A stretch of DNA of 64,000 bases, from positions 62,001-126,000 of the forward strand of contig CAZYNT010000001.1 in NCBI GenBank assembly GCA_964648205.1, read 5' to 3'. Position numbers and translations under genes: made by a program. The DNA comes from UBA12465 sp964648205 (GTDB lineage: Bacteria; Patescibacteriota; Patescibacteriia; Patescibacteriales; UBA12465). Shown here piece after piece: positions 57,088-64,000 of the stretch; within the stretch, counting starts at the first letter, position 1; every line of letters begins with the position of its first letter. Under the pieces are notes generated by a model. That model did not search any database and was not told the DNA's origin. It saw only the letters and a program-made list of their open reading frames with translations.

Positions 57088-59447
57088 CGGCTTTCAATAT
57101 AATCCCAAACTGGCCCGACCGAGAAAACTCTGTCTTCACCGTCTTGATGGATTAAAACCATTAATTTCAAACGGCCGATATCTTCTTTGAGGCCGTTTTT
57201 TAGTCCGGGCAATTTAAGGGATATCTGCTTGGGGGCGATGCCATTTTTTTCAATCGTCAACTGCTTCGCGAAATTACCGATTATCTCATTATCTTCCGGA
57301 CCCAATTTTTCGCCGCTTATCTCTTTTATCACCACGCTCCGAAGAGCGGTCAGATTATCATTGGCCATCTGCAGGGCGCTGGAAACGGAAACGACCTCGC
57401 TAGTGACCTGCAAGGCGGAAAACATCTTTTGCATCATGACGCTATTGGCCAAAAGCTCGTTTATCAAATTCAGATTCGGTTCGACATAAGCACTGTCGTT
57501 AAACCGTGAAAAATTATTGAAGCTCTGCCCTTTGGATAATTTATTGACGGAAAACTTGTCAGTCGGAAGCTGCATGTTGATCCAGGCGCTGACGGCCGTA
57601 TCAAGAGTCCGATCGCGCCAGGCGGTCGAACGGCTGAATAGCGGCTGATTGGACTTTTCCATGTTCAGATAAGCGGAAATAACGGAAACCATCGACCAAT
57701 AATTGTTCGTATGCCAGACCATATCTTGATTTAATTTGTCTTTTAGAGTCTTAACTTCCTGGTCATAAGAAAGATAGGCGGAATTTTCTTCAAAATAAGA
57801 ATTGTTGGCGAGCGGCTGGACGAGATTGATGATATCAAGCGCAAAGCCGTTGCATCGCCGGTAAGCGCTTTTTATGGAACAAGCGGTAATATTGTTTTTT
57901 CCGATAGCCGTTCCTTGATAGGTGTCGATATTTGGATAAATCAATTTGGAAAAAATATAATCATTGGGCGAATAGCCCTCGATCAGCATCTTGAATCCTT
58001 GGCGATAATTAATGGCCGGATCTTTCTTATCAATTGCTCCTAAAAAGGGAGAAAATTCCAAAGCATTTAATTTCGCCTGCAAGCGCTGCAGATTATTTTT
58101 TGCTTCAGGATTCTTGTCATCAAACAGCTCTTCAATCTTATAATCCTCTCCAAAGACTGATTTAAGCGCATCGCGGTAATAAACATAGTTTAAATCCTCG
58201 CGCAAAGGATTAAAATAAGACATAACCTTATAAATCCGCGCCCATTTATTTTTTAATTCCGGCAAATCGGAAAAATCGGCGGAAATGAAACTGGCCGCAA
58301 TCATTTCTAAGCGCCAATCTTCTTTATCAACCAAGCAGTTGGGGCAGCTGGCGCCCCGATAATTCAAAGGAAATATGGAGTTTAGCCATTTAGTGGTCAA
58401 ATAAAAATTATTCAGCCGGGCATTGCCCCGATAATCGACAGGAATGAGAAAATCTTTATAATCGCGCGTATAAAGCATGACGGGCGACTTGGTTTTTTCC
58501 TTGCTTTCCCGGATCAGCTTGACTTCACGCAGAACGTCATCTCGAAGATAAGGCGGAGTCACGAAGTAGAAACGTTCCGCTTCGGCAGAAACAAATTTAT
58601 TCTTATCATCAAGCATCCCTTTGGGCGCTATCTGGTCGGACGCGGGTTTAAGGAGTTCAAGCGCGACCGCGAAAAAGGCCACTTCCAATCTCTCGCCTTC
58701 AAGGACGGAATCGTTAACATTCCCAATCGCCGCCAAGCGGGCTTCATAACGATTCTTTGCGGAATTATAAAGATCTTTGTTAATGCTCCAAAGGTTATCG
58801 TAAAAAATATTTTCCTCGATATCTTTGAAGGCCTTTTTTAGGACAGTCTGATAATAATAAATAATGAAATCAGACGTAATCAGGAAGGGGATCTGCTTCT
58901 CTTCTAAATTAGAATAAATGGAATAAAAATCCGGCGCCTCTTTCACCCAAGGATTATCAATCACAGCGAAGCCGGAACTATTAAGGCCGGCCAACGCCGG
59001 ATCAAGATTAAGCTTGCGCGATAAATCATAATAATTTAAGACATCAATCTTAACATTAAGCGGCAATTTATAATCTTGGAATTTAGGCTCTATCTTATTG
59101 TCTGATGTTTTATAAAAATCGGCGAAAGCTATATATTCTATGGCGATATTAGAAAAAGTCGAAGTCGCATCACTGGTTGTGGCGGTTAAGGGCAGACTCA
59201 GGTTCGGTAAAAGATTAGGCGTCGCCGTCGCTACCGGTTCGATTACTTTCGGCTTATTATTCGGGTTATCTTTCTTCGGCCAAAAATTTTTAACTCCGAA
59301 GAAAATACCAAAAATTAAAACCGCCAAGAGCAAAACGAGGCCGATAACCAGAAAAATTTTCTTTTTTGTCGAATGGCCGTCCGGGCGGCCATTGAGGTTG
59401 TCGCTGGGCGCGCCTGATGGTATGATTATCTCTTGATCGCCGAACAT
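57084..59447 (-). CDS. DUF3160 domain membrane-anchored protein
   Basis: A 787-residue protein with a membrane helix near 30-52 (FLVIGLVLLLAVLIFGIFFG) and a large extracytoplasmic domain resembling DUF3160, a mainly helical family of unknown function: LNSSGFAVIDNPWVKEAPDF, PFLITSDFIIYYYQTVLKKA and NVNDSVLEGERLEVAFFAVA. Conserved Cys pairs (ASCPNCLVD near 365; ACSIKSAYRRC) could form disulfides. First residues are Asp/Gly-rich. It is 9 nt after mltG and overlaps the convergent gene's stop. Confidence 0.85.
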   Translation of the reverse strand: MFGDQEIIIPSGAPSDNLNGRPDGHSTKKKIFLVIGLVLLLAVLIFGIFFGVKNFWPKKDNPNNKPKVIEPVATATPNLLPNLSLPLTATTSDATSTFSNIAIEYIAFADFYKTSDNKIEPKFQDYKLPLNVKIDVLNYYDLSRKLNLDPALAGLNSSGFAVIDNPWVKEAPDFYSIYSNLEEKQIPFLITSDFIIYYYQTVLKKAFKDIEENIFYDNLWSINKDLYNSAKNRYEARLAAIGNVNDSVLEGERLEVAFFAVALELLKPASDQIAPKGMLDDKNKFVSAEAERFYFVTPPYLRDDVLREVKLIRESKEKTKSPVMLYTRDYKDFLIPVDYRGNARLNNFYLTTKWLNSIFPLNYRGASCPNCLVDKEDWRLEMIAASFISADFSDLPELKNKWARIYKVMSYFNPLREDLNYVYYRDALKSVFGEDYKIEELFDDKNPEAKNNLQRLQAKLNALEFSPFLGAIDKKDPAINYRQGFKMLIEGYSPNDYIFSKLIYPNIDTYQGTAIGKNNITACSIKSAYRRCNGFALDIINLVQPLANNSYFEENSAYLSYDQEVKTLKDKLNQDMVWHTNNYWSMVSVISAYLNMEKSNQPLFSRSTAWRDRTLDTAVSAWINMQLPTDKFSVNKLSKGQSFNNFSRFNDSAYVEPNLNLINELLANSVMMQKMFSALQVTSEVVSVSSALQMANDNLTALRSVVIKEISGEKLGPEDNEIIGNFAKQLTIEKNGIAPKQISLKLPGLKNGLKEDIGRLKLMVLIHQDGEDRVFSVGPVWDYIESR

Positions 59448-59456
59448 ATACTTAAT

Positions 59457-60401
59457 TTATTTTAAATATTTATATTTATTTTGCAGATGTTCTTCGTAGG
59501 TTCGGGCATAAACAACCTCTGCCTTGCCTTTCGGAGTTAAAAAATAATTATAATCGGTGGCAATCGGATAAATCGCCGCTTCAATCGCGATAATTCCGGG
59601 ATTACAAATCGGTCCGGGCGGGAGCCCTCTATATTTATAAGTGTTATAAGGGGAGTTAACCTCTAATTCTGTTCCGCTGTGCACCGGTTTATTATCTCCA
59701 TAAATATAAGAAAGCGTCGCATCCGACTGCAGACCCTGGCCGATTTTCAAACGGTTCAAGAATATTCCGGCGATAATCCGAGCGTCGCGATTATTATCCG
59801 CCTGATAATCTATCGGCGCCTCTTTTTCGACAATTGAAGCCAAAGTTATTATTTCATAAACAGTTTTTCCCTGTGACTTTATGTCGGAGCGCATTTTCGG
59901 CGTTAATTTCTTATCGAAATTCGCCAGTATTTTTTCAATAACCTCGGTGACCGTCGAACTTGCGTATACTCGGTAAGTATCGGGGAAAAGATAGCCTTCT
60001 AACCCGTAATGTTTGGGCTTATCATCCAAAAAACTAAATTCTTTAGAAAAATCATTGGGCACCGCCGTCTGATTATTCTTTCGATAATCAGTTCGAGGCA
60101 AGCCGGCTGCCTTAAAAAACTCATCTTTCTTATAAAAACCCTTCTCTTCCAGATACTCGGCAATATCCTGGCTGCTCCAACCCTCAATAATTTGAATGGT
60201 CTCTTCCGGTTTTAAGATAACGACCGGTTCCGGCTTCGGCCGCGTCAGCTTTTCCAAGATTCTCGCAATCACCGGAGGAAAATTTTTTTCGTTGGCGACA
60301 AGCGCGCGATAAGCAAGGCGGATATAAAAAATACCAATAACCAGGCTGGTAGCCAAGAAAACGGCGGCAACAATCAAAAAATATTTGGTAATTCTCTTCA
60401 T
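59457..60401 (-). CDS. mltG: Endolytic murein transglycosylase MltG
   Basis: MltG (YceG) cuts nascent glycan strands and sets their length, anchored in the membrane. The 314-residue product has an N-terminal membrane helix (about 5-27), a LysM-like region (VVILKPEETIQIIEGWSSQD), and the YceG catalytic domain with LASIVEKEAPIDYQ (catalytic Glu near 194), IAGIFLNRLKIGQGLQSDAT and SPYNTYKYRGLPPGPICNPG. It lies between the nucleotidyltransferase gene and the DUF3160 gene. Confidence 0.95.
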   Translation of the reverse strand: MKRITKYFLIVAAVFLATSLVIGIFYIRLAYRALVANEKNFPPVIARILEKLTRPKPEPVVILKPEETIQIIEGWSSQDIAEYLEEKGFYKKDEFFKAAGLPRTDYRKNNQTAVPNDFSKEFSFLDDKPKHYGLEGYLFPDTYRVYASSTVTEVIEKILANFDKKLTPKMRSDIKSQGKTVYEIITLASIVEKEAPIDYQADNNRDARIIAGIFLNRLKIGQGLQSDATLSYIYGDNKPVHSGTELEVNSPYNTYKYRGLPPGPICNPGIIAIEAAIYPIATDYNYFLTPKGKAEVVYARTYEEHLQNKYKYLK

Positions 60402-60410
60402 AACTGCCTT

Positions 60411-60914
60411 TTATTTATTTTCAATCACATGCAACTTAGCTTTTGCGGCGCGAGCGATCATTTCCGAACTAGCTCGAATTTTATTGCCTAATCCGTCGAC
60501 TAATTTTATATTCAATTTTTTACAAATATCATATTCCGGAACGTTCACGATATTGTGACGATCTCCTCCGTTAGCAAAAATATTCGGCCTGACTTTAGCT
60601 AATGATTTTATCACCGGTATTTCTCCGCTCGGCAATTTATAGTCATCAATCGACAAAAATACTTTGTCCACATCACGCAAAGCTTTTATAATTTCTATTC
60701 TGTCTTTTTCTGACATGAAGGGGACCCTTCCTTTCAGAGCCACCTGCTTATCATTATTGACAATTACCACTAATTTATCGCCCAGCTTCTTAGCTTTTCT
60801 AATCATTTCCAGGTGCCCGATATGGAGCGGGTTGAAATAACCGGAAACAGCGACAATGATTGGTTTTTTATGTGATTTTTTAAAATTATTTTTATAATTG
60901 ATTTCTTTTTTCAT
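60411..60914 (-). CDS. Cytidylyltransferase/adenylyltransferase-like (HxGH) enzyme
   Basis: A 167-residue nucleotidyltransferase-fold enzyme with VSGYFNPLHIGHLEMIRKAK (HxGH active site near 30), VNNDKQVALKGRVPF and the ISSSE-like KIRASSEMI near the end. This group includes glycerol-3-phosphate cytidylyltransferase, RfaE-C and phosphopantetheine adenylyltransferase-like proteins. Length and motifs are near the sugar-phosphate/glycerol-phosphate class, in line with its mltG neighbour, but the substrate is not settled. A promoter lies 10 nt upstream. Confidence 0.85.
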   Translation of the reverse strand: MKKEINYKNNFKKSHKKPIIVAVSGYFNPLHIGHLEMIRKAKKLGDKLVVIVNNDKQVALKGRVPFMSEKDRIEIIKALRDVDKVFLSIDDYKLPSGEIPVIKSLAKVRPNIFANGGDRHNIVNVPEYDICKKLNIKLVDGLGNKIRASSEMIARAAKAKLHVIENK

Positions 60915-60923
60915 ATTACTTAT

Positions 60924-60952
60924 ATTATAGCAAAAACCGAGGGCTTGAACAA
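60924..60952 (-). promoter_or_regulatory. Promoter of the HxGH enzyme/mltG/DUF3160 operon, nearly leaderless
   Basis: Minus-strand TTGTTC (60952-60947), a 17-nt spacer and TATAAT (60929-60924). Only 9 nt separate the -10 box from the ATG at 60914, so the leader would be about 2-3 nt. Confidence 0.68.
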
Positions 60953-60960
60953 ATAAAAAA

Positions 60961-61001
60961 GGACCTTAATTTATAAACGTTATGTTTATAAACCAAGGTC
61001 C
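60961..61001 (-). terminator. Strong hairpin terminator after candidate diversified protein 2
   Basis: GGACCTT/AAGGTCC plus TTTATAAAC/GTTTATAAA form a long stem with a 5-nt loop. On the minus strand it is followed by a T6 tract. It begins about 48 nt after the stop of the gene at 61049-61606. Confidence 0.85.
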
Positions 61002-61048
61002 GAGGACAAATTTCAAAAGTCAGAAGACTAAAGAGTTAAAGTCTGAAA

Positions 61049-61606
61049 TCAACTTGCGATGGCGGCAAGATCGCCGGAGCCGAAGCCGCTACCAAGCCAG
61101 CGGTAGCCCCGGCCCCACTCGGAACCATCCCAGTAGAGGCAACGAACGTAGAGGCAGCCAACGGAGCTGCGATAAATCGTACCCCAGAAAAAGATGGTTT
61201 GGTCTTTCCATTCTTCTGGAATAAGCTCGGGGTGCGCAAATAAATAATCAAGAACATTGGCGTTCATTACCGGCTTACCAGATAATTCTTTTCTCAGATC
61301 ATGTCCGCTGATGCTTCCATTTTTCTGTTTTTCGGACGGATAGAGGGAAATTTTGGCAGAATTAAATTTTAATAATCCGCCTTTTTTGTGTTCTTCAACA
61401 GACCAACCATTGAGGGTAAAGGGGGCGGCATCACAGTCGATAAGGTGTTCTGGATATTTTATCTCGGCTTTCCCGCATAAAACATCCTTGAGGCCTTTTA
61501 AATTTCCAAACTGCTTCAGCTTGGTGACATCCTCAGCGGAAAATCCAGCGTTTTCAAGGGCGTCGCCTAATTGATTCATAGCTCCAATTGAATAATTTTT
61601 TGACAT
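61049..61606 (-). CDS. Unknown protein with residue-biased C-terminus (candidate diversified protein 2)
   Basis: A 185-residue protein. ATG 61606 is set by GGAGG eight nt upstream. Its N-terminal half has MNQLGDALENAGFSAEDVTK and GGLLKFNSAKISLYPSEKQ; the family name is not known to me, though I recall similar proteins in many CPR genomes. The tail after FFWGTIYR (about residue 146) is dense in Gly/Ser/Trp/Tyr/Arg/Cys (SSVGCLYVRCLYWDGSEWGR, GYRWLGSGFGSGDLAAIAS). Its codons mostly end in C/T, the strand is A-poor, and it is clearly GC-rich against an AT-rich genome. Layout matches 27459-28124. Possible retroelement-diversified protein. Confidence 0.82.
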   Translation of the reverse strand: MSKNYSIGAMNQLGDALENAGFSAEDVTKLKQFGNLKGLKDVLCGKAEIKYPEHLIDCDAAPFTLNGWSVEEHKKGGLLKFNSAKISLYPSEKQKNGSISGHDLRKELSGKPVMNANVLDYLFAHPELIPEEWKDQTIFFWGTIYRSSVGCLYVRCLYWDGSEWGRGYRWLGSGFGSGDLAAIAS

Positions 61607-61687
61607 CGTCAATTCCTCCATATTTTGTAACTTTGTTCATTTTTTAAGAACTCGTTACGGGTTAATACCGGGGCACACCGTCGTTGA

Positions 61688-61740
61688 TTTTGCCACAGCA
61701 GAAAATTGCTTAAAATAAGCCTCTTTCTGCTATGGCGAAA
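61688..61740 (-). promoter_or_regulatory. Long leader hairpin upstream of candidate diversified protein 2
   Basis: TTTTGCCACAGCAGAAA (61688-61704) pairs with TTTCTGCTATGGCGAAA (61724-61740), two wobble/mismatch positions. An inner GCTTA/TAAGC stem forms the tip. It lies about 80-135 nt before the ATG, the same position as the leader hairpin of the gene at 27459-28124, though the sequences are different. Confidence 0.75.
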
Positions 61741-61842
61741 TAAATTTTAAAGATCGGTTCTATATTTTTCTCATAGAATAACATATACTAATAAAAACGT
61801 CAAGGGATTACAATTCTACTAAATATAGGGTAAAATTAAAAT

Positions 61843-62628
61843 ATGACAATACTTCATGGTTTAATTTTGGGCATACTCGAGGGCTTAACTGAATTTCTGC
61901 CCATCTCTTCTACGGCGCATATGATTATTGCCGCCGAATGGCTTAAGATTCCGGCTACGGAATTTTTAAAGACTTTTGAAATTTCTATTCAACTGGGTGC
62001 GATTCTCGCTGTCGTTGTCCTCTACTGGAAAAAAATCTGGTCATCCTGGAGCCTAATCGGCAAAATCGCAACCGCTTTTATCCCGACGGCCATTATTGGT
62101 TTAATATTTTATAAAATAGTCAAAAACTATTTGATGAATAATAATTATATCATTGCCGGCGCACTTCTAATTGGAGGTGTTATTTTAATATTGTTTGAAA
62201 AATATTATGCGCGCAAAAATATAGTTAATAACTCAGAGGAAATTAATATTTCTTATAAACAATCCGTTTTAATCGGCATTTTTCAAGCACTTGCGATTAT
62301 TCCTGGCGTTTCCCGAGCGGCCGCAACCATTATCGGTGGCTTGAGTTTGGGAATAAACAAAAAAAACATTGTTGAATTCTCATTCCTGCTGGCTATCCCG
62401 ACGATGCTCGCCGCTACCGGGCTTGATTTATTAAAAAGTCGCTCAGCTCTTTTGGCTCTTGATAGCCAGAGCTTAATAATTTGGATGATCGGCTTCATCA
62501 CTTCATTTATCACGGCGATTATCGGCGTCAAATTCTTTATTAAATTCATCCAGAAAAATAATTTTTCTCCTTTCGGCTGGTACCGGGTGGCTCTCGGCTT
62601 AGTTATCTTGGCCTGGCTCTGGCTCTAA
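61843..62628 (+). CDS. uppP: Undecaprenyl-diphosphate phosphatase
   Basis: UppP (BacA) dephosphorylates undecaprenyl diphosphate to regenerate the lipid carrier used by MraY/WecA and glycan flippases. The 261-residue product has LEGLTEFLPISSTAHMIIAA (near 10-29) and PGVSRAAATIIGGLSLGINK (catalytic loop near 150-168), with about seven helices. It is monocistronic. Terminator at 62632-62658 lies immediately after. Confidence 0.97.
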   Translation: MTILHGLILGILEGLTEFLPISSTAHMIIAAEWLKIPATEFLKTFEISIQLGAILAVVVLYWKKIWSSWSLIGKIATAFIPTAIIGLIFYKIVKNYLMNNNYIIAGALLIGGVILILFEKYYARKNIVNNSEEINISYKQSVLIGIFQALAIIPGVSRAAATIIGGLSLGINKKNIVEFSFLLAIPTMLAATGLDLLKSRSALLALDSQSLIIWMIGFITSFITAIIGVKFFIKFIQKNNFSPFGWYRVALGLVILAWLWL

Positions 62629-62631
62629 TTT

Positions 62632-62658
62632 AAAAAAGCCATTTACAAATGGCCTTTT
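62632..62658. terminator. Bidirectional terminator between uppP and the carbonic-anhydrase-like gene
   Basis: AAAAAAGCCATTTACAAATG and GCCTTTTAAAA form a stem GCCAT(TT)/(AA)ATGGC with A- and T-runs on either side. Found between convergent genes. Confidence 0.8.
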
Positions 62659-62679
62659 AAAATAATTTAGCAAAATAGT

Positions 62680-63483
62680 TTACTTCTCTAAGTTAGGAGC
62701 AATAAAACCGTCAACTTTCACGCGATCACCGAAGGGTTTTAATGTTTCTGCAGCTATTGCGGTTAGTTGTTTTAGCTCTGTTTCATTATTAGCCGAAATG
62801 ATGATATAAAAAGGCGCCTCCGTCGTGAATCTTTCGCCTAACCCGTGGTCGCCTAAGGCAATGCCGGTCAAAGCTGGCAGCTCTTTTTGTAAATAAGCGC
62901 CACTGAGTCCTAAAAAAGGAGCAGAGCTGATAAATTGCGGCGGGAAATTTTCCCAATTGGCGGCATCAAAATGCCCGGTCGCTTCAACGAGCAAAAGCCG
63001 TTCGTTATGAACCGGGGAAATAAACTGGCTATGATCAACTTCTTTGTATTGATTGCCGGTTTTTTCCGCCAGATCTTTAGCACCCTGATAACCGTGCCGG
63101 TCGCTATCCGGTCCGGGATACATCAAAGCCGCTGCGCCGCAACCCTCATGACCGGTAATAGTCAGGGGTCGGCCAAGACGTTCGCGCTGTCTAATTAAAG
63201 CGGCGGCGACAATTTCCTTTTCCTGACTATCGGCAACAATCCCTTCGCCGGCTAAACCTAGTTTAGGACCGCTTACAACGCGACCGTCGGAACAATCTAA
63301 AGTATCCAGCTCATGATCAAAAGCTTCTTTAAAGCCTGGAATTTTTTCAATAACCGCGGCAATTTTTTGACCGGCATTAAGTTGCTGGATAATTTCATTG
63401 AATCGTGATTTTTCCCAAGCCGCCGTCAATAATTCTTCATGATTTCCGTGTTCCATAGTTATTTTTTCTGGTTTGTTAAACAT
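62680..63483 (-). CDS. Beta-carbonic-anhydrase-like protein
   Basis: A 267-residue protein with LDCSDGRVVSGPKLGLAGEG (C-x-D-x-R zinc/Asp-Arg dyad, near 63-82) and ITGHEGCGAAALM (H-x-x-C zinc motif, near 109). Those are the zinc-binding signatures of the beta-carbonic anhydrase fold. The rest, including a C-terminal FGDRVKVDGFIAPNL, is unlike typical enzymes, so activity on CO2 is uncertain; it may act on another small electrophile. ATG 63483 (or 63456). It lies between uppP and atpC on the leftward strand. Confidence 0.75.
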   Translation of the reverse strand: MFNKPEKITMEHGNHEELLTAAWEKSRFNEIIQQLNAGQKIAAVIEKIPGFKEAFDHELDTLDCSDGRVVSGPKLGLAGEGIVADSQEKEIVAAALIRQRERLGRPLTITGHEGCGAAALMYPGPDSDRHGYQGAKDLAEKTGNQYKEVDHSQFISPVHNERLLLVEATGHFDAANWENFPPQFISSAPFLGLSGAYLQKELPALTGIALGDHGLGERFTTEAPFYIIISANNETELKQLTAIAAETLKPFGDRVKVDGFIAPNLEK

Positions 63484-63516
63484 ACTTTATATTTATTTGA
63501 CTGTACGCTAAATAAT

Positions 63517-63966
63517 TTATTGCCCTTTAGTGTCCGTGCCTTTAATCTTCCGCCATTTATTAACCGCTCTTAGGCGAGCTAATTCCTTTTCTAGTTTTGC
63601 GGCCACTTCCGTAAATTGAACATCATCCTGATCATGCGCATTTTTCTTCAACTCTTCCGCCCGCTTATGAGCTTCTTTAATCCTTTCTTCGTCAAGCTCT
63701 TCGGCGCGTTCGGCGGTATCGGCCAAAATAACTATTTTATCCTTTAAAACTTCAATAAAACCTCCGGAAACAGACATAATTTCAACTATATTATCGGCCC
63801 GCTTAACTTCAATAACTCCCGGCTGCAAAATTGAAACCAAGGGAATATGATCGGGCAAAATCGTAATTTCCCCGCTGGTGGTCGGTACCGTAACTTGAAG
63901 CGCCTCCTGCTTTAAAACTACTCGCTCTGGAGTAACGATTTCAAATTTTATTGTCTTTTGAGACAT
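63517..63966 (-). CDS. atpC: F1Fo ATP synthase epsilon subunit
   Basis: AtpC is the epsilon subunit of the F1 head; it links gamma to rotor and can inhibit ATP hydrolysis. The 149-residue product has FEIVTPERVVLKQEALQVTV at the start, TTSGEITILPDHIPLVSIL (beta-sandwich) and a C-terminal helical pair ELDEERIKEAHKRAEELKKN. Slightly longer than usual, with a basic extra tail (AVNKWRKIKGTDTKG). atpD would be expected upstream (right of 64000), outside the window. Confidence 0.95.
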   Translation of the reverse strand: MSQKTIKFEIVTPERVVLKQEALQVTVPTTSGEITILPDHIPLVSILQPGVIEVKRADNIVEIMSVSGGFIEVLKDKIVILADTAERAEELDEERIKEAHKRAEELKKNAHDQDDVQFTEVAAKLEKELARLRAVNKWRKIKGTDTKGQ

Positions 63967-64000
63967 AATCTAGCTATTAATAATAATCTAGGCAATAATC

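Noticed and set aside
1..64000. TGA=Gly genetic code (Gracilibacteria/SR1)
   Set aside because: TGA ends the WecA-QueH gene (6489-6491, in an ATGA overlap) and the gene at 61049, where read-through would be implausible.
1..64000. CRISPR array, prophage or IS element
   Set aside because: No regularly spaced repeats, cas, integrase, transposase or structural phage genes were seen; the only mobile-type trace is the broken GIY-YIG gene at 18944-19189.

Overview
This window looks like a chromosomal segment of a Patescibacteria (Candidate Phyla Radiation) bacterium, probably from the Parcubacteria side near Falkowbacteria/Kuenenbacteria-type lineages. That placement is inference from gene style: AT-rich DNA, short intergenic gaps, many membrane glycosyltransferases, DUF3160, beta-propeller and PEGA surface proteins, a secreted protein with KRPF repeats, and small unknown genes of the kind seen in CPR genomes. 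TGA is used as a stop (for example at 6489 and 61049), so this is code 11 and not the TGA=Gly code of Gracilibacteria/SR1. No phage, IS transposase or CRISPR array was seen.

Layout. 1-11160 is mostly leftward: the start of enolase, pgk, a degenerate HtrA-like protein, a membrane protein, a beta-propeller lipoprotein, an L,D-transpeptidase, an unusual fusion of a WecA/MraY-type phosphoglycosyltransferase with the queuosine enzyme QueH, and a membrane-anchored, partly degenerate Clp-type AAA+ ATPase with a small membrane partner. Divergent from the last is clpB, preceded by a promoter and a near-perfect CIRCE element (HrcA operator). 14-19 kb holds a secreted lysozyme-like/KRPF-repeat protein, a LigB/Memo-like protein, def and fmt, then tRNA-Glu, whose 5' end is duplicated around a broken GIY-YIG gene. 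19.3-33 kb is accessory: a GC-rich repeat, two unknown exported genes, a HEPN/MNT toxin-antitoxin-like pair with palindromic operators, GT-C glycosyltransferases, a candidate hypervariable protein, small metabolic enzymes, and tRNA-Lys and tRNA-Thr. 34-40 kb is a core block (dnaB, ybaB, recR, rplU, murA, a PEGA protein). 40-45 kb is a leftward sugar-nucleotide/glycosyltransferase cluster (galU, three GT2, Nudix). 45-48.6 kb is a thymidylate operon (dCMP deaminase, thyA, a DHFR-like reductase, a P-loop kinase, and a Tmk-Dut fusion). 48.8-64 kb holds gatB, miaA, miaB, large membrane proteins, DUF3160, mltG, a nucleotidyltransferase, a second candidate hypervariable protein, uppP, a carbonic-anhydrase-like protein and atpC.

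Functionally, much of the window serves the envelope. murA, uppP, mltG and the L,D-transpeptidase act on peptidoglycan. The WecA-like domain, galU, the GT2 enzymes and the GT-C enzymes point to lipid-linked glycan assembly and protein or surface glycosylation. Several large single-anchor proteins are probably displayed outside the membrane. Translation and tRNA modification (def, fmt, gatB, miaA, miaB, QueH domain) is the second theme, and dTTP supply the third.

The most notable items are the WecA-QueH fusion; two genes (27459-28124 and 61049-61606) with A-poor, residue-biased C-termini, strong ribosome sites and long leader hairpins that could be targets of a diversity-generating retroelement located elsewhere; the membrane-bound Clp-like ATPase lacking pore loops; the Tmk-Dut fusion; and the tRNA-Glu/fmt overlap with its GIY-YIG insertion.
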